From NCBI GenBank assembly GCA_027382625.1, contig JAJKFJ010021986.1, positions 1-64,000 of the forward strand: a stretch of DNA of 64,000 bases, read 5' to 3'. A model generated the notes under the pieces. That model had not been told where the DNA came from. It made no database searches and worked only from the letters and a program-made list of their open reading frames with translations. Below are positions 35,215 through 45,117 of the stretch, piece after piece; within the stretch, counting starts at the first letter, position 1, and each line of letters opens with the position of its first letter. The position numbers and the translations under genes were made by a program. This DNA is from Tetmemena sp. SeJ-2015. Lineage: Eukaryota; Ciliophora; Spirotrichea; Sporadotrichida; Oxytrichidae.

Positions 35215-36091
35215 ATGCCTATTAAAGCCTCAGACAGATCAAATCTTATTAATTAATAAATTGAAAATTTATGGCCAGAACTTAGCCGAAGTGCTTTTAA
35301 ATTTTATATTGGAAGTGATAACTAAGAGAACTTGAGACAAGGGGAAATTTAATAGAAGAGGGAGAGTTAAATGCATTTAAGCTTATATGAGTAAGTGTAT
35401 AAAACATATTCATTAAGGGAGAGTTCGACGCAACTTTCAGTTTAACTCCATTAAGTTTAATCATTTATTTTTTAATTCCATGTTTCATCCTCTGAGTTCT
35501 TATTCATTAAGTTTACGCTTTGCTTTCGTATAGCTCAAGAAGATATGGCCTCTAAACAAAAACCAAGCGAAACGAGTGATCTCAAATCTAACTGAGATTT
35601 CGATTAGCAAGATTTTGGTTAAGTGCCGAAAAAGAGGCAATATCTCCTTGAATGCTGCTTGAACCAATAAGGATGATCATAAAAGAATTGCTGAAGCATC
35701 AAATCCATAGTTAACTGTTAATTCGGTGTTATCATACATTTCTAATAAATAAAGATTTATATTTATCAACAATCGTATTCGACTCTTACTTCCAATTCAT
35801 TAAAATATTTAATCAGTGGTTGCCGAATAGAATGTAAAGTTAATTATATCTGGTTCCGATAATCTAGGCCTTTTAATCTCCCGTGGGATACCTATTCTTA
35901 CGAGTAATTAATTATATAAAGTAGAATTGAGGCTCTTCAGTATCCCTCAGAGCTATCTCTTATTTGGCAAGCCTTTTCAAGAAAGATCTTAGAGCCTTCT
36001 CAATCGAATTGCAATTTTAGAGACTCTAAGGGATAAGAAAAGTCAATCAGCGAATATAGATAGTAATTGTGAGACTGGGTGCTCTCTTTGA
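35215..36091 (+). CDS. Hypothetical protein inside the MTR4 gap
   Basis: Plus-strand frame starting MPIKASDRSNLINQQIENLW. It stays open for about 125 codons, meets a TGA near 35600, and continues after unresolved breaks as RIAEASNPQLTVNSVLSYIS, VVAEQNVKLIISGSDNLGLL and LFGKPFQERSQSLLNRIAIL, to TGA 36089-36091. It is divergent from the phosphatase (225 bp between ATGs) and convergent with the CCCH gene, an arrangement expected of an independent gene. No family is recognised. Residual breaks near 35600-35680 could be IESs or decay. Confidence 0.5.
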
Positions 36092-36404
36092 TAAGGGGTT
36101 TTAAGTTCAGCAAAAATTTATAGAATTGCGTTTTTCGCTTCAGCATTATCAGAATTATTTAAACTTCTTGTTATATGTTTATTTTTAAGAATGCTGTGCT
36201 CTAAGATAAAGTCATGGCAGCGTTATACTGTGCCTAATGGATATCACTCATTTAATAATCATTGAAGAGATTTAGATTAAACCTAAATGCTTTACTTTCT
36301 ATTAATTCTTAGTCAGCCTATATAAATTTTCTACAGGTTTTATTTATAATAAATTGAAACTACCTAATCAAAAAATTATTTTATTGGCTATAGTATAGGC
36401 TTCT

Positions 36405-39144
36405 TCAAAATAATATTTTTTGTTTCTTTATTATTTTATTTGATTCAAGTTGATTGTCTTCAGCTATAGGCTCCTCATCATAAAGTGCAGGGTTGATCAA
36501 CATGTAATTAAATCCTCCATTGTTGCTTCCAAATGCATATACAATTTTAGATTAAGCTTGTATATATAATGGTGTGTTGAAGCTTGATGATGCTAGAGAA
36601 GTCAAATTGTTGTTCGAAGCTGACTTAATTTATTCAATTCAGGCTTTAATTAAATTTAATTTAAAATTAAAATTCTATCCACAAATAATTTGCAAATTCA
36701 TAAAAACTTTAAAATTTATCTAATTTTGTCCACTCTCCAAAAAACTTTTATATCTTAATCATTTTTCTTTTAATTTATAGATATGCTTACTTTAAGAAAA
36801 GTGACTATAATTAAATAAGTGAGGCAAAAGAAAGGCAAAATTTCGAATATTATATAATCTAAATATCTTACCAATTAAATTCTATTTTTTGTGCAATAAT
36901 TCAAAATAAATGTTATTGAATAAAACTTGGGATTAAGTGAAGAAGGTTGAATATTTTGCACTAAATTGAGATTTGAAGCGCTAGCAGAAGTTTGGGCACC
37001 CCAAGAACCTAAGAAAGTATTGTCCAGGGATGAAGACTTGTTTCTAAGTGATTCCATGTGGGATGGAGAGGAAGAGTTCGTAGAGAAGTCATTTAAATTG
37101 TGAAGTGCGCCAGAAGCTGTTCCAACTGATGTAAACGTCAAAGGTTAATTGGCGGAGGGAGCAAGCATCTTTCTAGGACTTAAACTCAGCGACTGTTAAT
37201 GATTATGCTACTAAATTTGCTGCTACTGCTGATGGAATAAATTTTACTATTGAGCATAGAGCATGTGATTTGTGGGTGAGCCTTACTAGTTAATGTGCTG
37301 CAAGCTATGAACAGGAGATCCATTATAGAAGGAATTCTAAGGATAGGATTGAGTAGTTTAAATACTTAAAGGCTGTCTTATACCTCCTTAAGAGTTCATT
37401 ATACTCTGCTATTTCAACAGCTATTACTAATGTAACTATTACTACTGCATCATCATTTGATGGGGATGCATTTAAGATTAGTGCATTTAAACATTCTTAG
37501 CTTAAGGGGCCGCAAAGTGGTTGTGTATCAGAATATCATTCAAATTAATCATAAAAAAGATTAGCAAACATAATAGAAATCAGAATATGATTGACATCAT
37601 AACTTTGTAATCTTACCATTTTAGATTAGAAATTTAAATATGATCAGACATGTGTCTTTGGGTGGGGATGACATGTTGTATTTAGGACTACTAATTGGCC
37701 AGATAGATTTATTAAGAAGATAGATGATGATGAGACCCTGGAGCTGCACCCTCGATCAAAGCCATCTTTTAAGGTTAAATAATAAGGCCCCCACTCATTT
37801 TAGAATTGTATCCTTGCGCTCTTTATAAGTTAGATGGAGACATGCTATTTGCGTGAACTCATAAAACTATTTCATCTTTTCACTTATAAAAATGTACTCT
37901 TTGTTGATGAGCAATCATTTGGCTATTTGATGGGAAGTTAGGATTTATTGAAAGTCCTGAGGGATTCATCATCTTATGATGTGGTTAAGGTGATTAAGAT
38001 TAGACAATATGAGCGGAAGGATGCTGCAGGGGTTGACCTGGAATAACGTAGCTATTAATCTATTGTAGCTAGGTTGCAAAGTGGAGGCTCTGACCTGGAT
38101 TTTGACTCACCACACTCATTTAAGGACCCATTTACATCTGAGAGGCAGAGGACAATTAACCAATTGATGTCTAGGGGTGTGACTACGCTTAAGCTTTTAG
38201 AATCTATTACTAACTAGGAACTTAATTATCACACAAGTTTATAGATAATCTGCAAAGAAAAAATTAAATTGGATATGAACAATAATTTTCTTATCTCTAT
38301 TAATTCAAATGAGATTATTCTTGAAATTAGAATAATTAATTTTGCAAGTGATTTCAAACTTTTTTCTTACTATTAATATTAGGGTTATTATTAGACTAGC
38401 TTGCGTTTGGTTTTGGCGGAAGGGACGAAGCATTGATAGACGTTCCATTTGCTAAGCCATTTTAGTTAATGAATGTGTCATAAGGAACCCCAAAAAATAT
38501 TAATTGGAAGAATGAATAATTTGATGATAAGGATTCCTCAGATCAGTTGATCCATGCGCATAGGAGCACTTATCAGCGAACTTGCACTTTCCTTCCTTTT
38601 CAAAGTTCTTGCAGGTTTGCGTTTTGTAATTGTTATAAGGGATATTCATCATTCTTAGCGTTACCTCAAGAGGTAAACCTTAATATCCTAGAATTTAAAC
38701 AGTAAAAATATTTCTTACTATATATTTAGTGGCTATGAAAATACTTAGATAAATCCAAATTTAATGGAGGAAAGAAAGTACTGATAAGATTTAGATTTTT
38801 TATAGGAAATAAAAGGTGTTTGAGTTGTTACAAATTTTGAGATATTTACCTCGTCTCGTTTCCTGAGTTCTTGATCACCATGCGCAAAATGGCACCTCTT
38901 CCCAACGTGACACTACTTTGTTTGCTAGTAGTGCTTACAAAGCTGAGTTTTGTATAAGTTTAAATTAATTTATGTCAAATTTAGAAAACAACAAATATAC
39001 ATATGCTGTAATAAGTTATTGAGCTAGCTTGAGGAGCCTTAAGCACCAGCTTTCGGAGAGGAGGCTTCTGCACCTAGTGCAACTGAATCTTCTATCAGGA
39101 CAGTCTATTTTATAAGGTTAAATACAATCTTCTGAAAAAGACAT
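36405..39144 (-). CDS. Tandem CCCH zinc-finger RNA-binding protein (TTP/TIS11 type)
   Basis: Once five IESs are removed, the protein starts MSFSEDSVALGAEASSPKAG. Finger 1 (YKTQLCKHYQQTKQCHVGKR, then CHFAHG) and finger 2 (YKTQTCKNFEKEGKCKFADK, then CSYAHG) are both C-x8-C-x5-C-x3-H and each follows the YKTxxC lead-in of tristetraprolin-type fingers, which bind AU-rich mRNA elements. The rest is Q/N/S-rich (for example MQQQQLHQQQLLKQQSIMNS) and ends ESNKIIKKQKILF at TGA 36405-36407. The spacer between fingers and the low-complexity tail fit an mRNA-decay or translation regulator. The whole gene lies within the MTR4 gap and itself contains an 822 bp IES with an antisense ORF. Confidence 0.85.
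37550..38371. other. 822 bp IES, pointer ATTAAT, in the CCCH gene
   Basis: ATTAAT at 37544-37549 and 38372-38377. On the minus strand, removal joins NNNPNIN to LNDILIHNHFAAPQ in frame; without removal the frame soon meets TGA. It is far longer than the other IESs in the gene (32-177 bp) and carries a long antisense ORF. Confidence 0.75.
37834..38371 (+). CDS. Antisense ORF inside the 822 bp IES (unidentified)
   Basis: The plus-strand frame is open from 37672 to the IES end (about 233 codons) and runs past it antisense to the CCCH gene until a TGA at 38434-38436. The first ATG is at 37834 (METCYLRELIKLFHLFTYKN). The later part has balanced, protein-like composition, for example SSSYDVVKVIKIRQYERKDA and PFTSERQRTINQLMSRGVTT. 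Few TAA/TAG codons occur in the region after 37950. It could be a germline-limited gene, an MDS of a gene assembled from elsewhere, or part of a third nested locus. No family is recognised. Confidence 0.45.
38487..38526. other. IES, pointer TCCTTAT, in the CCCH gene
   Basis: Plus-strand ATAAGGA at 38480-38486 and 38527-38533. Removal gives TDLRNPYDTFINQNGLANGT. The interior is 40 bp. Confidence 0.85.
38668..38844. other. IES or intron between the two CCCH fingers
   Basis: Plus-strand TTACCTC (minus GAGGTAA) at 38661-38667 and 38845-38851. Removal gives LRKRDEVTLRMMNIPYNNYK. The same junction can be read as a GT...AG intron, because GAG|GTAA occurs at both sides. The two models give the same protein. 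Confidence 0.65.
38961..39010. other. IES, pointer AACTTAT, in the CCCH gene
   Basis: Plus-strand ATAAGTT at 38954-38960 and 39011-39017. Removal gives SSSQLNNLYKTQLCKHYQQ, restoring the lead-in to finger 1. The interior is 50 bp. Confidence 0.85.
39094..39125. other. IES, pointer AGAAGATT, in the CCCH gene
   Basis: Plus-strand AATCTTCT at 39086-39093 and 39126-39133. Removal joins the start MSFSED to SVALGAEASSPKAG. The interior is 32 bp. Confidence 0.85.
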
Positions 39145-39391
39145 TTCAAAATTTTATGTCTCTGTCCAAATAACCTCCTCTCTTTAAATTCTAAAGTCAA
39201 TTTTGTAAATTGTTTTAAGTTTATTTGAAAGGTGCTTACATCCATAGTAGTAATTAGCAGTTGATATTTATATTAAATAGACTTAATTGAGGATTTAAAG
39301 TGGCTTTGTTAGTAATATATCTCAATCATATTTTATCCCAGTTCCCAAATCTCCTTTTATATAATGTTATAAGGCAATTTAATATTTGTTA

Positions 39392-40474
39392 AGATAAGAA
39401 GACATACTTAACAGCTGTAGGAAGTAGAATCATAGTCTCCTCCCAGACTACACCTCTTTCTTTGTCTCTCATGTAATGAACCTCATCGAAAATAACCCAA
39501 GCCATTTCTCTAGTCACATCACTACCGTTGTAGAGCATACTTCTCAGAATTTCAGTGGTCATCACAATACAGGATGCAGACTCATTGATAGTAACATCTC
39601 CAGTCATCAAACCAACATCTACAAACTCCTCCTAGAGTTCTCTGTATTTTTGGTTACTCAAAGCCTTAATTGGAGATGTGTAAATGACTCTTTGCTTTCT
39701 CTTAAGTGCAAGGGCTATTGCATACTCTGCCACAGCTGTTTTACCTGCAGATGTGTGCGCTGCAACTAGCACTGATTCATTTTTCTCAATGCAGTCTACT
39801 GCCTACTGTTCATAGAATAACTAAGTTTTCAAATGTGTTGAAACTTATCCAGAGTAAATTTGTACTTCTTTGCAGGCTCAGCGGGTCTCTTGAAAGGAGG
39901 ACTTACATGACCTTTAGGTTTGACATGCTCATGAATGCAATTAGGCCACTCCTTTCTTTCAACTTCATAATCCTCTTCATTATAGCCGACGTGCTCTTCT
40001 ACATCAACTGCATTTTACAAATCCTCTGCCTCCTTAAGCAAATCATCATCCTCTTTTGCAAATTAGTCATCCTCTTCACTTTCATCTCCTTGCTTAATTT
40101 TGCCTGAAGCAGCCGCAGCTTTCTATAATTTTATGATAGACAATGATAGATTTAATTATAGTTTCTTCTTCTCTTCTTCCTCCGTCAATCTTTGTCTCTT
40201 CTGAGATTGCTTTTGCGTTATTTACTGCTCTAACTCGTCTAAGTCTCTTTCAGCCTCTCTCTTTGACTTTCCTGACTTCTTACTCTTCTTGCTCTTCTTT
40301 TTCTTTGCCTCTGACTTGCTTTCTTGTCTCATATCCACATCTCCACTTTTTAAGAAGAGAATTAAAAATCGAACTTTGATCAAGAACTTCGACAAAGTCC
40401 CCTTCATCGTCTGAATTGCCTCCTTGGTTGAAGGCTGAAAACATCTACTCTAGCTTCTTGTTTGCTCCTGACAT
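39392..40474 (-). CDS. MTR4: MTR4 RNA helicase, N-terminal MDS block
   Basis: First block of the split helicase. It starts [20 protein letters not shown] (ATG 40472-40474). A Lys/Ser/Glu-rich tail follows, then [20 protein letters not shown], Walker [17 protein letters not shown], motif Ia region [36 protein letters not shown] and the DExH box [11 protein letters not shown]. The block stops inside motif III at KYVFLS, at the pointer 39392-39402. Beyond it the sequence turns into AT-rich noncoding DNA. Three small IESs (40350-40372, 40128-40156, 39823-39841) were resolved. The gene is divergent from ALG14, with about 160 bp between the ATGs. Confidence 0.92.
39823..39841. other. IES, pointer AGTT, in MTR4
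   Basis: Plus-strand AACT at 39819-39822 and 39842-39845. Removal gives FTLDKLFYEQQAVDC. The unspliced frame meets TGA. Confidence 0.8.
40128..40156. other. IES, pointer TATA, in MTR4
   Basis: TATA at 40124-40127 and 40157-40160. Removal joins EEEKKKL to [14 protein letters not shown] in frame. The interior is 29 bp. Confidence 0.75.
40350..40372. other. IES, pointer AAAGT, in MTR4
   Basis: Plus-strand ACTTT at 40345-40349 and 40373-40377. Removal joins DFVEVLDQ to [18 protein letters not shown] in frame. The interior is 23 bp. Confidence 0.8.
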
Positions 40475-40634
40475 TTATATACCAGTCAATACTACTACTA
40501 TCTCAATAAACTTTATTACTTAATAATTCAGCCCACTATTATCTATTGCTTGCTTTTGAATTCATCTTTATTAAAACTTGCTTGAGATATAGAGCTTTAA
40601 CAAGTGTTGTTATAAATTTAATACAAATTCTAAA

Positions 40635-41472
40635 ATGATCGGTTCTCTCTTAATGTATGCTGCGATCAGCTTTGCCATTTATTTGGCACTGATGTTCCTG
40701 TGGAACAAATTATTGTCCAAGAAAACATCTAAATAAAGAATGAAATGTGTGTATTATTATCTCATTTGATGATCGTGTTTGGATCTGGAGGCCACACTAC
40801 TGAGATGTTAATGATGCTCAAATAGCTCAACCTAGGCGCAACATTTGATAAAGATCAAGGCGAGGAAAAATAGACCACCACTTCTAAGAAAGGGAGGTAC
40901 GACTCAGTCACTTTTGTTCTGGGTCATTCTGATACATTTTCACTCACTAAAATTAGAGATTACTACCTCACTCACAGAAACATCCTCATTCACTTCAAAG
41001 ATTTATAAGCTAGGTTTTAATTTAAGATGAGAATGATAAGAAGAAGCAAGATGAAAATATATTAACAGCCAAACAGAATAGCATTCATGTTTTTCTTTAA
41101 GCGGGGTTAGACACATCTATGAAGATGGACAAAAACTCAAGATAGTCAGACTAAAAATTAAATTGGGTTTATATGAGCACACATTTAATTAACTATTTAG
41201 AGCAAGATAGGTTAAATAAAGTTATGTGACAAGTGTATTCACCACTCTTCTTGGCTTGTTCCATTCCTTCAAATTAATTTGGGTTCATAAACCTGACTTG
41301 GTAAATTTGATGTTAGATTAACAGATTTAGATTGTAACAAATGGACCTGGAACTGCAGTTCCACTTTGCTATGCTCGCAAAATGATATCTAAAATAACCA
41401 TTAATCTTAAGATATAGGAAAGAAACTAATTAAATTAATTAGAGCCTTTGATTATTACACTAATAAAATTAT
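40635..41472 (+). CDS. ALG14: ALG14-like UDP-GlcNAc transferase subunit, C-terminus apparently missing
   Basis: ALG14 is the membrane anchor that recruits ALG13 to add the second GlcNAc of the dolichol-linked N-glycan precursor on the ER. It starts MIGSLLMYAAISFAIYLALM, a membrane anchor, followed by the glycine loop MIVFGSGGHTTEMLMMLKQL, SVTFVLGHSDTFSLTKIRDY, SYVTSVFTTLLGLFHSFKLI and WVHKPDL, then TNGPGTAVPLCYARKM. A 24 bp GT...AG segment (about 41298-41321) separates KPDL from IQIVTNGPGT. The last ~60-70 residues of the family (the IYVESxxRV region onward) are not found. The frame instead runs into a Q-rich tail that stops at 41470-41472, overlapping the ATG of TAM41. The missing part may lie elsewhere as a scrambled MDS, or the gene is truncated. 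An unresolved interruption lies at about 41020-41220. Confidence 0.75.
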
Positions 41473-42784
41473 GAAAGAATTTCTGTCACATTTAGTGAAG
41501 CACAATTTCCCCGCTCAGCACGTGAAATATGCTTTTGGTTATGGCTCAGCAGTTTTTAAGCAAGCTAATTATCAAATAGACGATCATAAAAGTTTAAAAT
41601 TATTTTATACTTTTGAATATTATTAAGATGTAAGATAGCTATGAATTGTGAATGAAATATAGAAAGACCAAGTGATAGATATGATTTTAGTAGTGGATGA
41701 TACACTTTAATCTGATAAATAAATTTAAACTAATTTATTACTTGCATTCCATAAAGCTAATATGAATTCAGACAACGAAGCTCACTATAGCTTTTACTCT
41801 AAGCGATTGCCGCCAGGTTTCACTGATGCCGTCAATAACTTTGGCTCACAAATATACTTCAACCCACTCATCAAAATATCTTCCTTCAAATATGCTATGT
41901 ATATATATTCTTAATTCAAGAACTAATTTCCACAAAATCATCCTGAACAGTAATTTTACAGCCTATTAACTCATTATCTAGAGATGGAGACGTGAAGTAA
42001 AAGCCCGTGAAAGATTTGAGAAAGATAAAATATGGAGTGATTGGAATTGACAAGGCAGTTGATGATCTCACTAAATGGGAATCATTCGCTTTTGCTGGTC
42101 GGCTTTAGAAGCCCGTTCTGACTTTTATCAATTAAGATGACTCTACTTCATCATTAAAAGATCCTATCTTTTCCACTATAAGATTAATGCAAATTATTTA
42201 TGATCCATATTAAGTGGATAGAGCGATTGAACAAAATAGAGATTAGGCGCTTGATCTCGCAATCTTCAATCACCTGCATATGGTTTAGAAGCCTGTGCAT
42301 TTACTTGACATTTACACTGAGCTGTGCGGCTTTTCTTACAGAGGAGACATACGAATGAAGCTTAAAATGGAGAATCCTAATAAGGTGAAGAATGTCGTCA
42401 TAGGAAGCTTCGATAGTCTCAACGAAGTTTATCAACCAAGGCTCTAAAAGTTAGAAAAAGAAGGAGTCATCAAGCAAGTTGATGAGCATGAATATTCTGT
42501 AAGATTGCCAAACCTCTCTTCTAAAGTTTTTATAGATGATAGGAAAGAACTAAAGCGCATAGTATTTATTCAATAGAATTCCTGATAGGCTGAAGTATGG
42601 CTTGCATGAGTCTGTCATTTAAATGAGCGTTTAGGAACTGCAAACTGAAGTCAAGAAGAACTTGGAATAGGTAGTTTTTCAGACTTCAATAGGAATGCTT
42701 TTCAGTGGACTTTACTCAACTAATCCACTCAAAAATGTCACATACTTATACTCAAAGTTTAAAAAAGGCAGGTCGAAGAAATGA
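41471..42784 (+). CDS. TAM41: TAM41, mitochondrial CDP-diacylglycerol synthase
   Basis: Makes CDP-diacylglycerol for cardiolipin on the matrix side of the inner mitochondrial membrane. It starts MKEFLSHLVKHNFPAQHVKY, with the nucleotidyltransferase signature AFGYGSAVFKQ. Typical blocks follow: IDMILVVDDTLQFHKAN, HYSFYSKRLPPGFTDAVNNF then GSQIYFNPLI, IKYGVIGIDKAVDDLTKWES, FAFAGRLQKPVLTF, LCGFSYRGDIRMKLKMENPN, and the C-terminal KNVTYLYSKFKKGRSKK ending at TGA 42782-42784. Interruptions at about 41590-41660 and 41900-41960 are introns or IESs, with a frame change near 42570. It is convergent with the BRCC36-like gene, whose end lies 110 bp away. Confidence 0.88.
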
Positions 42785-42894
42785 AAAATTAGAAATAAGT
42801 TAAGTTATCATCTTATTATGTCCATCATGCGAAAATAAAGAGGAATAAGAAAATAAGATTTTGTGTAAAAAAACTAAACTGCTCCTATTAAAAT

Positions 42895-44779
42895 TCAGAG
42901 ATGTGAACGATACTTTCCAGCAGTAGGAAGTGGAGGCTCATTACCAGGGGTCTCGCTCGTTGGATCACCTGGAGTTGATTTCATCCTAAGTAAACCTAAT
43001 TCTTTCTTCCTCTTTAGGATATTGATCTGGAAATTCTCTATGTTAGCTTTCAGAATTTCATTCTCTTTCCTCACCCAATCCACATTTTTAGAAAGGTTCT
43101 GCTTGTAAGACATCAATTAAATTATTTTCGAATCTGATTTATCGATTATAATTTGATCAAAGCCTTATCTGTCGGGTTGCTCAAAGTTTCGAGTAGTTTG
43201 CAATAGCCAGCAATATTTTAAGATGCGTGAGTCAATTTCTGAAGATTCTAATCCCCAAGATTATTTTGCATCTATTTGTAATCGTCTTCTTGTTCTTGCA
43301 ATATTTTGTTTGAAAAAATTATAAATCATTATTATTTGCAATAGCACTTTCTAGATCTAAAAAAGGAATTTTTTTATCTAATGCAACAATTTTTTTGACT
43401 TAAAATAGTTGAGTTTATCTTTCTCTCTACTTACATTTTGAATATTATAATAGAAGTCGTGCCTCTTTACAATAGGCAGGTGAACAAACAACTTGCTAGA
43501 GTCTACTATCTGAACTGGAATAGTGCAGGCTTTCTTAACTCCTTCATTTATGTCTTCATAAGATTGGAAAGCGATGAGTTCACTCTTCTGAACGTTTGAC
43601 TGGTTGTTTGTCACAAAGGCTGAAAATATCAACCCTATGAATTCACTGTTTCCTCCTAATTAAGATCCATATTGCGTAAAATTAAATGAGTAGATATGAT
43701 ATATGCGATTATGTATGTAGTAAGTTTATTGATGTCTACTTGTGAAGGGAAAACAGTGATATTTGGATGTGAGTGATACCATCCTACAACTTCACATCTT
43801 AACTTGCCTTTGAATTAAACATGCCAGTTTATAAACTGAATTACAAAAGATATCAACATATTATACTTGGCCATTTCTTCAGCTTCATGGACTGTTTCAT
43901 AGAGTTGCATCACATCAATTTCTACCCTATCCTTCTCTTTAGTCTTCCTTTAGTGAGTGACGCTTGCATGAACTGTCACCACCCACTTCCCACTTTCTTA
44001 GTCCAAGTCTTTGTAGCCAAGCAACAACCCTGCTACTTCTTCCGACTGAGTCATGTAGGCATGATACATGCACGATCTGAATGCATCTGATGTTAACATC
44101 ACTTTAAATATAGTAAGGGTTTGAATTATATTAAGCCTAATATTTAACTTCTTTAATTTGAGTCTTCTGAACTTCTTCAAATCCTTGATTTAGATTTTGA
44201 CTTTTTCCGCTCCTTGCTGAAACCTAACTTAAATTAAAATTCTAAACATTCTATAAGAGGCTAATTTAATTAAAATTGAGGTCTCTTTATCCAGAATTCA
44301 TAGGTCTAGGTACCCCAAGACCACCTTAAACAGAGCAGAATTAAAATTTCTCTAAATTTTTTTCAAAGCCTGAGAAAATTTTGTTTCCCAAATGATCATA
44401 AATAGATTGATTATCAATCTTGTCATAAGGACGAGAAGCATCCTTCATTTATTCTTGCTATAGTTGGCTATCATTCCAATTATAGTTGTTTCCCATTTAC
44501 TGATAATAAGGATCTTAATTGCTCATGTACGAGTTTCTCCCATCTTATATTTCATAAAATTAATAACTGAATATTAAAGCATAAATCTATGTTGGGATAG
44601 TAAGCTTGATAAGGATTATTTTTTCTTTCTTCTTGAGTGCGAGGATTGTTATTCCCTCCTCTATTCCTTGAGCTATCTTTCTGCTGGTTAAATTGGTTTG
44701 AATAGTTTTGATTTTGCATGGCAGGGCCTGCGCCAAAATATCTTTAGTCCTAATATTATTGCTAGTGATTTTTATCCAT
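42895..44779 (-). CDS. BRCC36-like JAMM deubiquitinase with Q/N-rich N-terminus
   Basis: After removal of two IESs the protein starts MDKNHQQYQDQRYFGAGPAM, with a long Q/N-rich N-terminal extension. The MPN+ domain then begins VMLTSDAFRSCMYHAYMTQS, with the Glu of EEVAGLLLG, and the JAMM zinc motif WYHSHPNITVFPSQVD (H-x-H-x7-S-x2-D, complete). A C-terminal coiled coil (KENEILKANIENFQINILKR) ends TAGKYRSHL at TGA 42895-42897. BRCC36 proteins cleave K63-linked ubiquitin in BRISC or BRCA1-A complexes; the fit of the JAMM segment is close, but another JAMM member is possible. The Q/N-rich extension is unusual for the family. It is divergent from MATE gene 1. Confidence 0.78.
44108..44150. other. 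IES, pointer TTAAAG, in the BRCC36-like gene
   Basis: Plus-strand CTTTAA at 44102-44107 and 44151-44156. Removal joins EEVQKTQIK to VMLTSDAFRSCMYHA, linking the N-terminal extension to the MPN domain in one frame. The interior is 43 bp. Confidence 0.85.
44546..44584. other. IES, pointer AGAT, in the BRCC36-like gene
   Basis: Plus-strand ATCT at 44542-44545 and 44585-44588. Removal gives YQAYYPNIDGRNSYMSNQDP. The interior is 39 bp. Confidence 0.75.
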
Positions 44780-45117
44780 TTTTGAATCTTAATTTTATCT
44801 AAAGTTTATAAACTAAATGATTAGAAATAAGATTAAGCTTTATTGTATTATCTCTTTCACTAAGAGATAAATGATAGATGGAGTTAGTGTTGAAAAATTC
44901 AAATTAGAGATTTCAATGATTGGCTTAATAAGTAATAATTTGACAGAAATCTACCCCATCTAATATACCCTAAATATACTCAAGATTTAAGCATCATTTC
45001 ATTTATACAATCTCAATATAGTATAATTAAACTGCAGGTGCTTTGAAACCTTGAAAATCACATTAGAATCTATTTTTAAATTAATGAAAGCTTGATAATA
45101 AACAGAAGCAAAGTTCA

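Larger units (their letters stand above)
29558..39391. other. 9.8 kb gene-bearing IES splitting MTR4, pointer AGATAAGAAGA
   Basis: AGATAAGAAGA occurs at 29547-29557 and 39392-39402. On the minus strand, deleting one copy plus the 9,834 bp between joins AAG TAT GTC TTC TTA TCT to GCC ACC ATT CCA, giving [18 protein letters not shown], a perfect MTR4 motif III. The segment carries a phosphatase gene, a hypothetical gene and a CCCH zinc-finger gene, each apparently complete. It is therefore not ordinary eliminated DNA but presumably the precursor of separate macronuclear chromosomes. Confidence 0.85.
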
